Of a DNA stretch of 64,000 bases, positions 31,844 through 41,756 are shown piece after piece. How positions within the stretch are numbered: position 1 is the stretch's first letter; every line of letters begins with the position of its first letter. The translations under genes and the position numbers were made by a program. The notes under the pieces were generated by a model. The model was not told where the DNA came from. It searched no databases and saw only the letters and a program-made list of their open reading frames with translations. Location: assembly GCA_016217545.1 (NCBI GenBank), contig JACRHT010000017.1, positions 186,001-250,000 on the forward strand. The letters are read 5' to 3'. The stretch comes from Opitutia bacterium. Lineage in GTDB: Bacteria > Verrucomicrobiota > Verrucomicrobiia > Opitutales > Opitutaceae.

Positions 31844-32760
31844 AAATTCTCGTCACTGGCGGCGCGGGATTCATCGGCAGTCATGTGGTCGAGTATTTTC
31901 AAAAGCGCGCGGAGGTCTCCGCCCTCGACAATTTCCGAACCGGCCGGCGCGACAATCTGCGCGGACTCCAGGTCGATCTCGTCGAGGGATCCATTCTCGA
32001 CCGTGATCTCGTCGGCCGACTGATGCGCGGAGTCGACTACGTGTTTCACCTTGCGGCGTTGGTCAGTGTGCCCGAGTCGGTCGCTCGCCCGGCCGAGTGC
32101 ACCGACCTGAACGTCAACGGCCTCATCAACGTCCTCGACGCCGCGGCCGCCGCCAAGGTCCGCAAAGTCGTGCTCGCCAGCTCCGCCGCCGTCTACGGCG
32201 ACGATCCCGCGGTGCCGAAGCACGAGACCATGGCCCCTGCGCCGCGCAGCCCCTACGCCGTCACCAAGCTCGTGGGCGAATACTACTGCCAGCTCTACGC
32301 CGAAACGCGGGGCCTCGATACCGCCGCACTGCGTTTCTTCAACGTCTTCGGCCCGCGACAGGATCCGAACGGCGCCTACGCCGCCGCCGTGCCGATCTTT
32401 TTCCGACAAGCGCTGACAAACCGGCCGCTCACGATCCACGGCGACGGTGAACAAACGCGCGACTTCGTTTTTGTGAACGACATCGTGGCGGCGCTCGTCT
32501 TCGCGGCCACCACTCCTGGCCTCCGCGGGGTGTTCAACACCGGTTACGGCCATCAGGTCACGATTCGCGCGCTCGCCCACCGCATCGTCGCCCTCGCCGC
32601 TTCGCGCTCGGAGATCCATCACGCACCCGCACGCCCCGGCGATGTCCGCCACTCGCGAGCGGACATCTCGAAACTGAGCCGCGCCGGTTTCACCCCGGCG
32701 GGCACGCTTGAAGCGGGCCTGTCCGCCATGCTGCCACCGACCGCGCAGCGCACGCCGTAG
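31840..32760 (+). CDS. NAD-dependent UDP-sugar 4-epimerase
   Basis: A 306-residue extended SDR. 'VTGGAGFIGSHVVEYF' at residues 5-20 binds NAD, S-Y-K triad is visible ('ASSAAVYGDDP' and 'SPYAVTKLVGEYY'), and 'LRFFNVFGPRQDPNGAYAAAVPIFF' is typical of WbpP/GalE-like UDP-GlcNAc/UDP-Glc epimerases. It is ATGA-coupled to the NahK-like kinase. A hexosamine-1-phosphate pathway would be completed by a uridyltransferase, which is not in this window. Confidence 0.85.
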   Translation: MKILVTGGAGFIGSHVVEYFQKRAEVSALDNFRTGRRDNLRGLQVDLVEGSILDRDLVGRLMRGVDYVFHLAALVSVPESVARPAECTDLNVNGLINVLDAAAAAKVRKVVLASSAAVYGDDPAVPKHETMAPAPRSPYAVTKLVGEYYCQLYAETRGLDTAALRFFNVFGPRQDPNGAYAAAVPIFFRQALTNRPLTIHGDGEQTRDFVFVNDIVAALVFAATTPGLRGVFNTGYGHQVTIRALAHRIVALAASRSEIHHAPARPGDVRHSRADISKLSRAGFTPAGTLEAGLSAMLPPTAQRTP

Positions 32761-32930
32761 TCCGCCGAGCACGGGAGCTACGTCTCCGGCCCGGGGCCGT
32801 CCGCCGTCGGCGCGTCTCAGCCGCAGATTTTTTCTCTATTGGATTTTTTTCCGGCCCGCGCCCCTTGAACCGGAAAATTCTTCTCCAAACGCTGGTGGCA
32901 TGAGCCGTCGGCCGCCCCTTCCCCTTCGTC

Positions 32931-34439
32931 ATGCCTGAGCGGCCGCCAGACGACACCACGACCGAGCCCGTGCTATCGTGCGCGGCCGTGGAAAAAAGCT
33001 ACGGCGGCATTCGCGCGCTCCGCGGCGTCTCGTGGGACCTGCGGCGCGGGGAAGTGCACGCACTGTGCGGCGAGAACGGCGCGGGCAAGAGCACGCTGGC
33101 GCGCATCTGCTGCGGCCTCACCACACCTGATGCCGGCGAACTACGGCTCGACGGCCGCCCCGTCCGCTGGCGCAACGCGGCCGACGCGCACCGGGCCGGG
33201 ATCGCGATGATCATGCAGGAACTCGACCTGTTTCCGGGCCTCACCGTCGCGGAGAACATCGCGCTCGACAACCCGCGGCTCGAAGGCCGGGGCGTCGTGA
33301 ATTTCGACCGACTCCACCGCGCCGTGCAGCCGCACCTGCGCGAAGTCGGCCTCGCCCTCGATCCCGCCACGCCGCTGGGCGAGATCGCCCTCGCCCAGGC
33401 GCAACTCGTCGCCATCGCACGCGCGCTCAGCTTCGAGGCGCGCGTCATCTTCATGGACGAACCGACGAGTGCGTTGACCGACGATGCGGTCGAGCGTCTC
33501 TTCGCCGTCATCGCGAAACTGCGCCGCCAAGGCGTCGCGATCGTCTACGTTTCGCACAAGATGGCGGAGATTTTCCGCGTCAGCGATCGCGTGTCTGTCA
33601 TGCGCGACGGGGAACACGTCGCCACCCTGCGCGCCGCCGAGACGAACGTCGACTCCGTCATCCGGCACATGGTGGGCCGCGCGGTTTCCCTGACGCGGCG
33701 GCCGAGTCCTCAACGTTCCACCGCCAACTCGCTCGTGCTGCGCCGAGTGGGCACCCGCAAGTTGCGCGATGTGTCATTCGCCGTCGCGTCGGGTGAAGTT
33801 CTCGGCGTCGCCGGCTTGGTGGGCGCAGGTCGCAGCGAACTGGGCCGCGCGCTTGCGGGCATCAGCCGAGTGGAAACCGGCGAGATCGTGCTGCGCGGCG
33901 AGTCCTATGCGCCTCGCTCCGTGCGCGAGGCGATCGGCCGCGGAGTGGCATGGTTGCCGGAGGATCGCCGCGAGGGACTCGCGTTGCAGATGGAGATCAG
34001 GGCCAACCTCACGCTGGCGCAGCTCCGACGCTTTGCCACGCGTGGTTGGATCAGCGGCGCGCGCGAGCAGTCCGCGGCGGCGAACATGATTGCGCGCTGT
34101 GGCGTGAAATGCGCCAGCGCCGCGCAGCCCGTGGGCGCGCTCAGCGGCGGCAATCAGCAAAAGGTGCTGATCGGCAAATCGCTCCTCGCCGAGCCCACGG
34201 TGTGCTTCTTCGACGATCCGACCCGCGGGATCGACATCGGCGCGAAGGACGAACTCGCCGCCTTGGTGGCCGATCTGGCCGCGCGCGGGATGACCATCAT
34301 CTGGGTCAGCTCGGAGCTGCCCGAACTCCTCGCCAACGCGCACCGCATTCTCGTGATGCGCGAGGGACGCGTGGCGGGAATCGTCGACGCCGCCACCGCC
34401 ACGCAGGAGTCGATCATGAAGCTCGCGACCGGATCTTGA
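32931..34439 (+). CDS. Sugar ABC transporter ATP-binding protein (RbsA/MglA type)
   Basis: A 502-residue protein with two ABC domains. First: Walker A GENGAGKST (about 48-56), Walker B 'VIFMDEPTSAL', plus a signature region. Second: degenerate 'GLVGAGRSE' Walker A, 'LSGGNQQKVLIGKSLL' signature and 'VCFFDDPTRGID' Walker B. This asymmetric form is typical of ribose/xylose/galactose (CUT2) importers. The permease gene starts 8 bases after. A 170-base gap with no gene before it likely holds the operon promoter. Confidence 0.9.
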   Translation: MPERPPDDTTTEPVLSCAAVEKSYGGIRALRGVSWDLRRGEVHALCGENGAGKSTLARICCGLTTPDAGELRLDGRPVRWRNAADAHRAGIAMIMQELDLFPGLTVAENIALDNPRLEGRGVVNFDRLHRAVQPHLREVGLALDPATPLGEIALAQAQLVAIARALSFEARVIFMDEPTSALTDDAVERLFAVIAKLRRQGVAIVYVSHKMAEIFRVSDRVSVMRDGEHVATLRAAETNVDSVIRHMVGRAVSLTRRPSPQRSTANSLVLRRVGTRKLRDVSFAVASGEVLGVAGLVGAGRSELGRALAGISRVETGEIVLRGESYAPRSVREAIGRGVAWLPEDRREGLALQMEIRANLTLAQLRRFATRGWISGAREQSAAANMIARCGVKCASAAQPVGALSGGNQQKVLIGKSLLAEPTVCFFDDPTRGIDIGAKDELAALVADLAARGMTIIWVSSELPELLANAHRILVMREGRVAGIVDAATATQESIMKLATGS

Positions 34440-34447
34440 GCCCGCCC

Positions 34448-35428
34448 ATGCAGATCAGTTGGAAAAAACATCTCGGCAACTCGCGCCCGCTGGCCGGGCT
34501 CGTGCTTGTCTTCCTGCTCGGCATCCTGCTGAGCCCGCGCGACAGCGCCGGCGACATCATCTTCCTCTCGGCGGGCAACCTCTCCGACGTCCTGCTGCAG
34601 CAGTCGGAGATCGGCATCATCGCGCTCGCGATGACGCTCGTGATCATCGGCTCGGGCATCGACCTGTCGGTCGGCAGCGTGCTCGCCTGCGCGGCTTCGG
34701 TGGCCGGCCTGGTGCTGGTGCGCTGGCAACCTTTCAGCGGCGGCGGGACGGTCCCCACGGCCGTGGCCTTGGCGTTGGCGGCCGGAGCAGCGGTCGGGAC
34801 GGTCAACGGCCTGGTTATCACGCGACTCGGGCTACAGCCGTTCGTGATGACGCTCGCCACGATGATCGGCGTGCGCGGGCTCACGCGCTGGCTCACGGGC
34901 AACACGAACGTCGACTTCGCTTTCGGCGACAGCGCATCCGCGCGTTTCGCGGCCACGTTTTCGCACAAGCCCTTTGTCATCGGCGCCTGGGTGGCGCTGG
35001 CCGTGATCGTCCACCTCGTGCTCACCCGCACGGTGTTCGGCCGCTACTTGCGCGCCACCGGCGAAAACGAGCGGGCCGCATTCTACTCGGGTTTGCCGAT
35101 TCGCGCCGTGCGACTCGCCACCTACATCGGCTGCGGAGCGCTGGCGGCGCTCGCGGGCTTGATCCACGCCGCGCGCAGCTTCCAAGGCAACCCCAACGAC
35201 GGCGTGGCCTACGAACTCGACGCGATCGCCGCCGTCGTGATCGGCGGCACCGCGCTCGCCGGTGGCCGCGGCACCGTGATCGGCACGATGACCGGCGCCT
35301 TGTTGCTCGGCCTGCTCACGAATCTCCTGCGCCTCCGCATGGTGGACAGCAACGTCGAGCTGATGATCAAGGCCGTCCTGATCGTTGCCGCGGTCTGGCT
35401 GCAGCGCCGCGGAGGCCGCGAACTTTGA
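34448..35428 (+). CDS. Sugar ABC transporter permease (RbsC type)
   Basis: A 326-residue membrane protein with about ten hydrophobic helices. It has the CUT2 permease signatures 'IGIIALAMTLVIIGSGIDLSVGSVLA' and 'AIAAVVIGGTALAGGRGTVIGTMTGALLLGLLTNLL'. It belongs to the same operon as the ATPase (8-base gap) and the binding protein (4-base gap). The sugar is probably a pentose or a related monosaccharide, given ribulokinase downstream. Confidence 0.9.
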   Translation: MQISWKKHLGNSRPLAGLVLVFLLGILLSPRDSAGDIIFLSAGNLSDVLLQQSEIGIIALAMTLVIIGSGIDLSVGSVLACAASVAGLVLVRWQPFSGGGTVPTAVALALAAGAAVGTVNGLVITRLGLQPFVMTLATMIGVRGLTRWLTGNTNVDFAFGDSASARFAATFSHKPFVIGAWVALAVIVHLVLTRTVFGRYLRATGENERAAFYSGLPIRAVRLATYIGCGALAALAGLIHAARSFQGNPNDGVAYELDAIAAVVIGGTALAGGRGTVIGTMTGALLLGLLTNLLRLRMVDSNVELMIKAVLIVAAVWLQRRGGREL

Positions 35429-35432
35429 CTCC

Positions 35433-36395
35433 ATGAAAACCCTCCCTCGTCTCCTGCTACTGCTTTCGCTTCTGGCCTCGTGTTTCCTCGTCGGCTGCGC
35501 GCCGAAGGCGTCGCGCGATGGCGCCGCGCCCCGCTTCACGGTCGTCTTCAGTCAGTGCAACAACGCCGAACCTTACCGGGCCGCACAAAACGACGCCATG
35601 GCCCGCCTGTGGGGCCAGCAGTCGGACGTGAAGCTCGTCGTCATGGACGCGCAGCAGGACAGCGCGAAGCAGATCGCGCAGATCGAGACCGCCATTCGCG
35701 GCAAGCCCGATCTCCTGATCGTGGCGCCGAACGAGCGCGCGCCGCTCACCGACGTCATGCGGCGCGCCGCCGCTGCCGGGATCAAGACCATCTGTCTGGA
35801 GCGCGACATCCTCGAGCCGCACTACACGACGTGGATTCGCGCCGACAACCGCGGGATCGGCCGCCTCGCCGGTGAGTTCATCGTCGAACACCTGAAGAAA
35901 AAACATGGCGCACCGCGCGGACGGATCGTCGAGCTCGCCGGCTTGAAAGGCGTCGAGGCCGAGATCAATCGCGCGGGCGGCGCGCACGCGGTCTTTCAAC
36001 AGTATCCGCAAATCGAACTCGTCGGGGAAGCGGTCGCCAACTGGCTGCAGAGCACCGCCAAGGACCGCATGACCGAAATACTCGCGGCGACGCCGGCCAT
36101 CGACGTGGTCTACGCCCGCAACGATCCGATGGCGATGGGCGCCTATCTCGCCGCCCGCGAAAAAGGCCGCGAACGGGAAATGATTTTCGTCGGCATCGAC
36201 GGCCTGCCCGGCGACACCGGCGGCATCAAGAAGGTGACCGACGGCGTGCTCGCGGCGACGTTCGTCTATCCGCTCTGCGTTGAACAAGCGGTCGAGATCG
36301 GCACGCGGATGTTGCGCGAGCCGGAATTCGTGCCGGAAAAAATCTACACGATCCCGTCACGGATCGTGACGAAAGAGTCCGCGTCTACGCCATGA
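35433..36395 (+). CDS. Sugar ABC transporter substrate-binding lipoprotein (RbsB type)
   Basis: A 320-residue periplasmic binding protein. The signal peptide ends in a lipobox (LASCFLVGCAPK), so it is lipid-anchored. Then 'FTVVFSQCNNAEPYRAAQNDAM' and 'LIVAPNERAPLTDVMRRAAAAGIKTICLERD' and 'VVYARNDPMAMGAYLAARE' follow the RbsB fold (type I periplasmic binding protein). Its stop overlaps the GH116 start (ATGA), coupling uptake and hydrolysis genes. Confidence 0.9.
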   Translation: MKTLPRLLLLLSLLASCFLVGCAPKASRDGAAPRFTVVFSQCNNAEPYRAAQNDAMARLWGQQSDVKLVVMDAQQDSAKQIAQIETAIRGKPDLLIVAPNERAPLTDVMRRAAAAGIKTICLERDILEPHYTTWIRADNRGIGRLAGEFIVEHLKKKHGAPRGRIVELAGLKGVEAEINRAGGAHAVFQQYPQIELVGEAVANWLQSTAKDRMTEILAATPAIDVVYARNDPMAMGAYLAAREKGREREMIFVGIDGLPGDTGGIKKVTDGVLAATFVYPLCVEQAVEIGTRMLREPEFVPEKIYTIPSRIVTKESASTP

Positions 36396-39010
36396 GCCTT
36401 GCCGCCGGCAACTCAGCGCACCGCCCTCTCGGCCGACGCGACTTTCTCAAAATGTCCGCGCTCGCCGGCGCCGTAGCCGCGGGCGGCGGCGTCCCGGCCC
36501 GCGCCACGTCCGCTCCAGCCACCAGCGCAGCACCGGATGTAAGCGCAGCGAACCGCGCGTTCGGCGCGCCGTATCAGGGTCGCCAGCTGGATCGTGTCGC
36601 GTTCCCCTTGGGCGGCATCGGCTCGGGCATGATCTGCATCGAGGGCTCGGGATCGCTCTCACACGCCTCACTGCGGCACCATCCCGACGTCTTCAACGAG
36701 CCGTGCGCCTTCGCGGCGATCTCGATCGCCGGGCCGCAGCGAATCGCGCGCGTGCTCGAAGGGTCGGTGCCAACGTGGAAACTCTTTGGCGCGCCCGGAA
36801 CGGCGCGCGGCGGCGAGGGCAAGCCCTACGGTCTTCCGCGGCTCGCAACGGCGACGTTCCGCGCGCGGTTTCCGTTCGCCGAGATCGATTTCACGGACGA
36901 GCAACTGCCGCTCGGCGTGCGCCTCGTGGCGTGGAGTCCGTTCACGCCGCCGGACGCGGACGACTCGAGCCTGCCCGTCGCCGCGCTCGAATACGAGTTC
37001 GTCAACCACACGGCCGCGCCCGTGGAGGCCGTGTTCTCGTTCCACGCGGCGGATTTTTTCACTGCGTCAGACAAGTCGGCTCGCGAGGTGCGGCGTGTGC
37101 CGGGCGGCTTCGTGCTGCGCGCCCAGCCGACATCGGACGCGCCGTGGCTCGAGGCCTCATTTGCCGCCTGTGTGGACGAGCCAGACACGCGCGTCGACGC
37201 CGCGTGGTTCCGCGGACGCTTCCGCGACTGGCTTCCGATAGTGTGGAATCACGTCGAGTCCGGCGCCTGTCCCGACCAACCGCCGCACGCCACCAGCACG
37301 CCGTCGCGCGGTGCCTCGCTCTACGTGCCGCTGCGCCTCGCGCCGGGCGCGAGGCGGACCATCACGCTGCGACTCGGCTGGCACGTCCCGCGCAGCAAGC
37401 TGCGCACGGACCGCATCCACGTCCTCGCCCCGCCCGTGCCGTATGAGGAATCGGGCTGCTACCAACCTTGGTATGCCCAACGCTACCGCGATATCGATGC
37501 GGTGCTCGCGGATTGGCGCCAACGCTATCGCGAATTGCGCTCCGCGAGCGATCGTTTTGCTGCGTGCCTGCACGACACGACGCTTTCGCCGGAAGTCCTC
37601 GAAGCGGTGACGGCGAATCTCGCGATTCTGAAATCGCCCACGTTGCTGCGGGAGCAGGCCGGCCGGCTGTGGGCGTGGGAGGGATGCAAGGACGACTCCG
37701 GAAGTTGCGCCGGTTCCTGCACGCACGTGTGGAACTATGCGCAGGCCATCGCGCACCTGTTTCCCTCCCTCGAGCGGAGTTTGCGCGAGAGCGAGTTCGG
37801 CCCTTCGCAGGACGAGCACGGACGGCAGAATTTCCGCACGTCGCTGCCCATTCGCCCGCCCGAGGAAGCGACCGTGGCAGCCGCCGACGGCCAGCTGGGC
37901 GGCATCATAAAGTTTTATCGAGACTGGCGGATCAGCGGTGACACCGACTGGCTCCGCCGCTGGTGGCCGCGTGTGCGGCAGAGCCTAGACTACTGCATCG
38001 CCACGTGGGACCCCGAAGGCAAGGGCCTCATCGAGGAGCCGCATCACAACACCTACGACATCGAGCTGTGGGGCCCAGACAGCATGGCCACGACGATTTA
38101 CCTCGGCGCTCTGTCCGCCGCGATCGAGATCGCGCGAGCGCTCGGCGACGACGCGGCGCGCTACACGCAGCTGCTCGCAGCGGGAGGTGAAAGACTCCGG
38201 ACCGTTCTCTTCAACGGCGAGTATCTGCACCAGCGCGTCGTGTGGAAGAACCTCCGCGCGAAGAATCCCGCCGAGGCGGCGCATGGTCAGGTGACCGTCT
38301 CGCCGGAATGGCGCGCGCTGGTCGAAGAGAGCGGGCCGTTGCACCAATACGGACCCGGCTGTCTCGCCGACGGCGTCATCGGCGCGTGGTTCGCCCGTGT
38401 TTCCGGATTGGGCGACATCGCGGAGCCGGACCTGATCACGAGCCACCTGCGCGCCGTATATCGCCACAATCTCCGGCGCGATCTTTCGGATCACGCCAAT
38501 CCACAGCGCCCCACCTACGCGGTCGGTCGCGAGGGCGGACTGCTGCTGTGCACGTGGCCGCGTGGCGACAAGCCGCCGCTGGCGTTTCCGTATTCGGACG
38601 AGGTGTGGACCGGCATCGAGTATCAGGTGGCCTCGCATCTGATCATGACGGGGCACGTCGCCGAAGGCCTCGATGTCGTCCGCTTGTGCCGCGCCCGCTA
38701 CGACGGGCGGGTTCGCAATCCCTTCAACGAATACGAATGCGGTCACTGGTATGGCCGCGCGCTGTCGTCGTATGCGCTGCTCCAGGCGATGAGCGGCGCG
38801 CGCTATGACGCGGTCACGCAGGTGCTGCACCTGCAACCGCCGTGCACGGGCGATTTCCGCGCGTTCCTCTGCGCGGCCACCGGATTCGGCTTGGTTGGGG
38901 TGCGCGACGGTCGCCCGTTCCTCGACGTCCGCGCCGGACGCATTCCGCTGCGCGAGATCGCCTACACGCCCGCCGCCGGCGGCCCCCGCTTTTCTTCGCT
39001 CTCATCATGA
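36392..39010 (+). CDS. GH116 family glycosidase (GBA2-like), Tat-exported
   Basis: An 872-residue glycoside hydrolase of the GH116/non-lysosomal glucosylceramidase family. The N-terminus has a twin-arginine signal (RRDFLKMSALAGAVAAGG). N-terminal beta domain 'RVAFPLGGIGSGMICIEGSGSL' and a C-terminal (alpha/alpha)6 barrel follow. E430 in 'WAWEGC' and D563 in 'ELWGPDSMATTIYLGAL' align with my memory of the GH116 nucleophile and acid/base. Known members are beta-glucosidases/xylosidases. Start and stop overlap both neighbours by ATGA, so it is part of the ABC operon. Confidence 0.85.
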   Translation: MSLAAGNSAHRPLGRRDFLKMSALAGAVAAGGGVPARATSAPATSAAPDVSAANRAFGAPYQGRQLDRVAFPLGGIGSGMICIEGSGSLSHASLRHHPDVFNEPCAFAAISIAGPQRIARVLEGSVPTWKLFGAPGTARGGEGKPYGLPRLATATFRARFPFAEIDFTDEQLPLGVRLVAWSPFTPPDADDSSLPVAALEYEFVNHTAAPVEAVFSFHAADFFTASDKSAREVRRVPGGFVLRAQPTSDAPWLEASFAACVDEPDTRVDAAWFRGRFRDWLPIVWNHVESGACPDQPPHATSTPSRGASLYVPLRLAPGARRTITLRLGWHVPRSKLRTDRIHVLAPPVPYEESGCYQPWYAQRYRDIDAVLADWRQRYRELRSASDRFAACLHDTTLSPEVLEAVTANLAILKSPTLLREQAGRLWAWEGCKDDSGSCAGSCTHVWNYAQAIAHLFPSLERSLRESEFGPSQDEHGRQNFRTSLPIRPPEEATVAAADGQLGGIIKFYRDWRISGDTDWLRRWWPRVRQSLDYCIATWDPEGKGLIEEPHHNTYDIELWGPDSMATTIYLGALSAAIEIARALGDDAARYTQLLAAGGERLRTVLFNGEYLHQRVVWKNLRAKNPAEAAHGQVTVSPEWRALVEESGPLHQYGPGCLADGVIGAWFARVSGLGDIAEPDLITSHLRAVYRHNLRRDLSDHANPQRPTYAVGREGGLLLCTWPRGDKPPLAFPYSDEVWTGIEYQVASHLIMTGHVAEGLDVVRLCRARYDGRVRNPFNEYECGHWYGRALSSYALLQAMSGARYDAVTQVLHLQPPCTGDFRAFLCAATGFGLVGVRDGRPFLDVRAGRIPLREIAYTPAAGGPRFSSLSS

Positions 39011-39993
39011 ATACCCAACCCCTCCGTCGCAGAACGCTCCTCTCGCTTCTCTTCCTCGTTCTCGGTCTCAGTCTCGCGCGCGCGAGCGAGTTGCCCGGCG
39101 TCGAACAGCCCGTGATCGACGGCGATTGGTGGAGCATCGCCAACAATCCGGACCTGGGAGCGATCGGCAGCCCGGGACAACAGCCCGTCGATTTCGCGAT
39201 CTGGCAGGCCGCCGATGGCACGTGGCAACTGTGGTCCTGCATTCGACGCACCAATTGCGGCGGCAAGACGCGCCTGCTTTACCGCTGGGAAGGCAAGAGC
39301 CTGACCGACCCCGATTGGAAGCCGATGGGCATCGCGATGCAGGCGGATCCGGCGCTCGGCGAAACGGACGGCGGCCTACAGGCCCCGCACGTCGTGCGGA
39401 TCGACGGCACCTACTACATGTTCTACGGCGATTGGCTGCGCATCTGTCTCGCGACCAGCCGCGACGGGAAAAATTTCCAGCACGTCAAAAACGAGCGCGG
39501 CCAGCCGGATCTCTTCTCCGGTCCTCACACGCAGACGCGGGACGCCATGCTGTTCAAGGTCGGCGAGCTCTACTTCTGCTATTACTCGGATCACAAGGAA
39601 AAGACCGGCACGCCGCCGCTCGCCGCGATTTTCTGCCGGACCTCGACGGATCTGCGACGTTGGAGCGAACCGATGATCGTCTCGGCCGGCGGGAGCGCGA
39701 CCGCGCTATGCCGCTGGCACGGCGGAGATGCCGAGTGCCCGTTCATCGTCGAGCGAAACGGCATCTACTATCTCTTCCGCAATCAGCGCTACGGCAAGGA
39801 CCACATCAACACGCAGTATGCCTCGCGAAATCCGCTGGATTTCGGCGTGAACGACGATCGCTACATGATCGGCACGCTCGCCGTCGCCGCTCCGGAAATC
39901 GTGCATCATGACGGACAGGACTACATCGCGTCCGTCAAACCGGACTTCAACGGCATCCAGCTGGCGAAGCTGAAATGGACCAAGCGTCCCTGA
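39007..39993 (+). CDS. Secreted five-bladed beta-propeller glycosidase (GH43/GH117/GH130-like)
   Basis: A 328-residue secreted protein (signal peptide LLSLLFLVLGLSLARA). Repeated strand motifs such as 'DFAIWQAADGTWQLWSCI', 'GTYYMFYGDWLRICLATS', 'GELYFCYYSDH' and 'ERNGIYYLFRNQ' are typical of five-bladed-propeller glycosidases, in which acidic residues lie on each blade. The exact GH family cannot be fixed. It overlaps the GH116 gene (ATGA) and is followed by ribulokinase. Arabinosidase or xylosidase activity would fit the context. Confidence 0.65.
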   Translation: MNTQPLRRRTLLSLLFLVLGLSLARASELPGVEQPVIDGDWWSIANNPDLGAIGSPGQQPVDFAIWQAADGTWQLWSCIRRTNCGGKTRLLYRWEGKSLTDPDWKPMGIAMQADPALGETDGGLQAPHVVRIDGTYYMFYGDWLRICLATSRDGKNFQHVKNERGQPDLFSGPHTQTRDAMLFKVGELYFCYYSDHKEKTGTPPLAAIFCRTSTDLRRWSEPMIVSAGGSATALCRWHGGDAECPFIVERNGIYYLFRNQRYGKDHINTQYASRNPLDFGVNDDRYMIGTLAVAAPEIVHHDGQDYIASVKPDFNGIQLAKLKWTKRP

Positions 39994-40033
39994 CGCCGCA
40001 TCGACACGCGACGTTCCGTGCCTCCTCTCGATC

Positions 40034-41695
40034 ATGTATACACTGGGAATCGATTTCGGCACCAACTCGGTCCGGGCACTCGTCGTCCGCTGCGCGGACG
40101 GCGCCGAGTTCGGCGCCGGCGTCGCGGACTATCCGTCCGGTCAGCAAGGCATCCTGCTCGACCCGCGGGACCACGATCTCGCGCGCCAGCATCCGACCGA
40201 CTATTTGATCAGTCTCGAGCGGGCCGTGCACGGCGCGCTCGAGCGAGCGGGAAAACGTCGCGGCTTCGACGCCTCGCGCGTCGTGGGGATCGGCGTCGAC
40301 ACCACCGGCTCCTCGCCTTTGCCCGTCGATGCGCGAAATGTCCCGCTCGCCTCCGCGCCGCGCTGGAAGAAAAATCTCCACGCCCAGTGCTGGCTGTGGA
40401 AAGACCATACCAGCTGGCGCGAGGCCGCGCGGATCACCGAGCTCGCGGCGGCGCAGCGCCCGCATTTCATCGCCAAGTGCGGCAACACCTACTCCTCGGA
40501 ATGGTTTTGGTCCAAGCTCTGGCGCTGTCGCAATGTCGCGCCGGACGTCTTCGCCGCGGCATTCTCCTGGGTGGAGTTGTGTGACTGGGTGCCCTCGGTT
40601 CTCGCGGGCATCACCGATCCGCGCCAAATCAAGCGCGGGATCTGCGCGGCCGGACACAAGGCGCTTTACTCCGACGAATGGGGCGGCCTCCCCGATCAAG
40701 AGTTCCTCGCGCAGCTCGATCCGCAACTGGCCGCGCTGCGCGAGCGGCTCTATGAGAAGGCTCACGACGCGCGCACGGCTGCGGGTTACCTCAGCGCGCC
40801 ATGGGCGCGAAAACTAGCCCTGCCGGCCGGCATCCCGATCGCGATCGGCGCGTTCGACGTTCACTATGGCGCCATCGGCTGCGGCGTGCGGGAAGGCACG
40901 ATCGTCAAAGTCATCGGCACGTCCGCGTGCGATTGCGGCGTGGTGTCGATGCGAAAAACCATCCCCGACATTCCCGGCATTTGCGGGATCGTGCCGGGAG
41001 CCATTCTTCCGGGATTCTACGGCCTCGAGGCCGGTCAGTCGGCCGTCGGCGATATTTTCAAATGGTGGGTGGAAGTCGTTTGCGGCGGCGACGCCGCGAT
41101 GCATCGCGTGTTGACGAAGCAAGCCGCGCGGCTCGCCCCCGGGCAGAGCGGGCTCCTCGCCCTCGACTGGCACAACGGGAATCGCACTATCCTCGTCGAT
41201 CCGCTCCTGAGCGGCGCCCTGCTGGGCTGCACGCTGCACACGACGCAGGCGGAGATTTACCGCGCCTTGATCGAGGCCACGGCATTCGGTGCCCGCGCGA
41301 TTCTCGAGCGTTTGCAGGAATATCGCATCGAGACCCGCCGCATCGTGTGCGCCGGCGGCATTGCGGAGAAGAACCCGCTGCTGATGCAAATCTACGCCGA
41401 CGTCACGGGCTGCACGATGTTCGTCTCCCGTTCGAGTCAGACCTGCGCATTGGGGGCGGCCGTTTCCGCCGCAGTCCTCGCCGACGCGCATGCCGATTTT
41501 CCCTCGGCCCAGCGCAAGATGACTTCGCTCAAGCCGATCGCTTACCGCCCGCAGGCGGCGAATCGCCGGCGCTACAACGAACTCTATCGACTCTATCGCG
41601 CCGTCCACGACGCCTTCGGCGGTTTGAACCAATCGGCCGACCTCTCCGCGGTGATGCGCGAGTTGCGCGCGCTGAAAGCAAACTCGCACCGCTGA
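40034..41695 (+). CDS. araB: Ribulokinase (FGGY family)
   Basis: A 553-residue FGGY kinase. 'TLGIDFGTNSVRALVVRC' at residues 3-20 (phosphate 1), 'GVDTTGSSPLPVDARN' near 95-110, and 'ETRRIVCAGGIAEKNPLLMQIYADVTGCTM' (adenosine site) are as in AraB. Length is that of ribulokinase (about 560). It converts L-ribulose to L-ribulose-5-phosphate. It follows the propeller glycosidase by 40 bases. No araA or araD is in the window, so the pathway is completed elsewhere. Confidence 0.9.
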   Translation: MYTLGIDFGTNSVRALVVRCADGAEFGAGVADYPSGQQGILLDPRDHDLARQHPTDYLISLERAVHGALERAGKRRGFDASRVVGIGVDTTGSSPLPVDARNVPLASAPRWKKNLHAQCWLWKDHTSWREAARITELAAAQRPHFIAKCGNTYSSEWFWSKLWRCRNVAPDVFAAAFSWVELCDWVPSVLAGITDPRQIKRGICAAGHKALYSDEWGGLPDQEFLAQLDPQLAALRERLYEKAHDARTAAGYLSAPWARKLALPAGIPIAIGAFDVHYGAIGCGVREGTIVKVIGTSACDCGVVSMRKTIPDIPGICGIVPGAILPGFYGLEAGQSAVGDIFKWWVEVVCGGDAAMHRVLTKQAARLAPGQSGLLALDWHNGNRTILVDPLLSGALLGCTLHTTQAEIYRALIEATAFGARAILERLQEYRIETRRIVCAGGIAEKNPLLMQIYADVTGCTMFVSRSSQTCALGAAVSAAVLADAHADFPSAQRKMTSLKPIAYRPQAANRRRYNELYRLYRAVHDAFGGLNQSADLSAVMRELRALKANSHR

Positions 41696-41756
41696 CGTCC
41701 GACGGGACGGGACGGACGGAGGCCCCTAACGCGATTCGCGAGAACTCGGAGGTCGC

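Noticed and set aside
32761-32930. Small gene between epimerase and ABC ATPase
   Set aside because: Short frames there have no start with ribosome-binding site and look like leader sequence.
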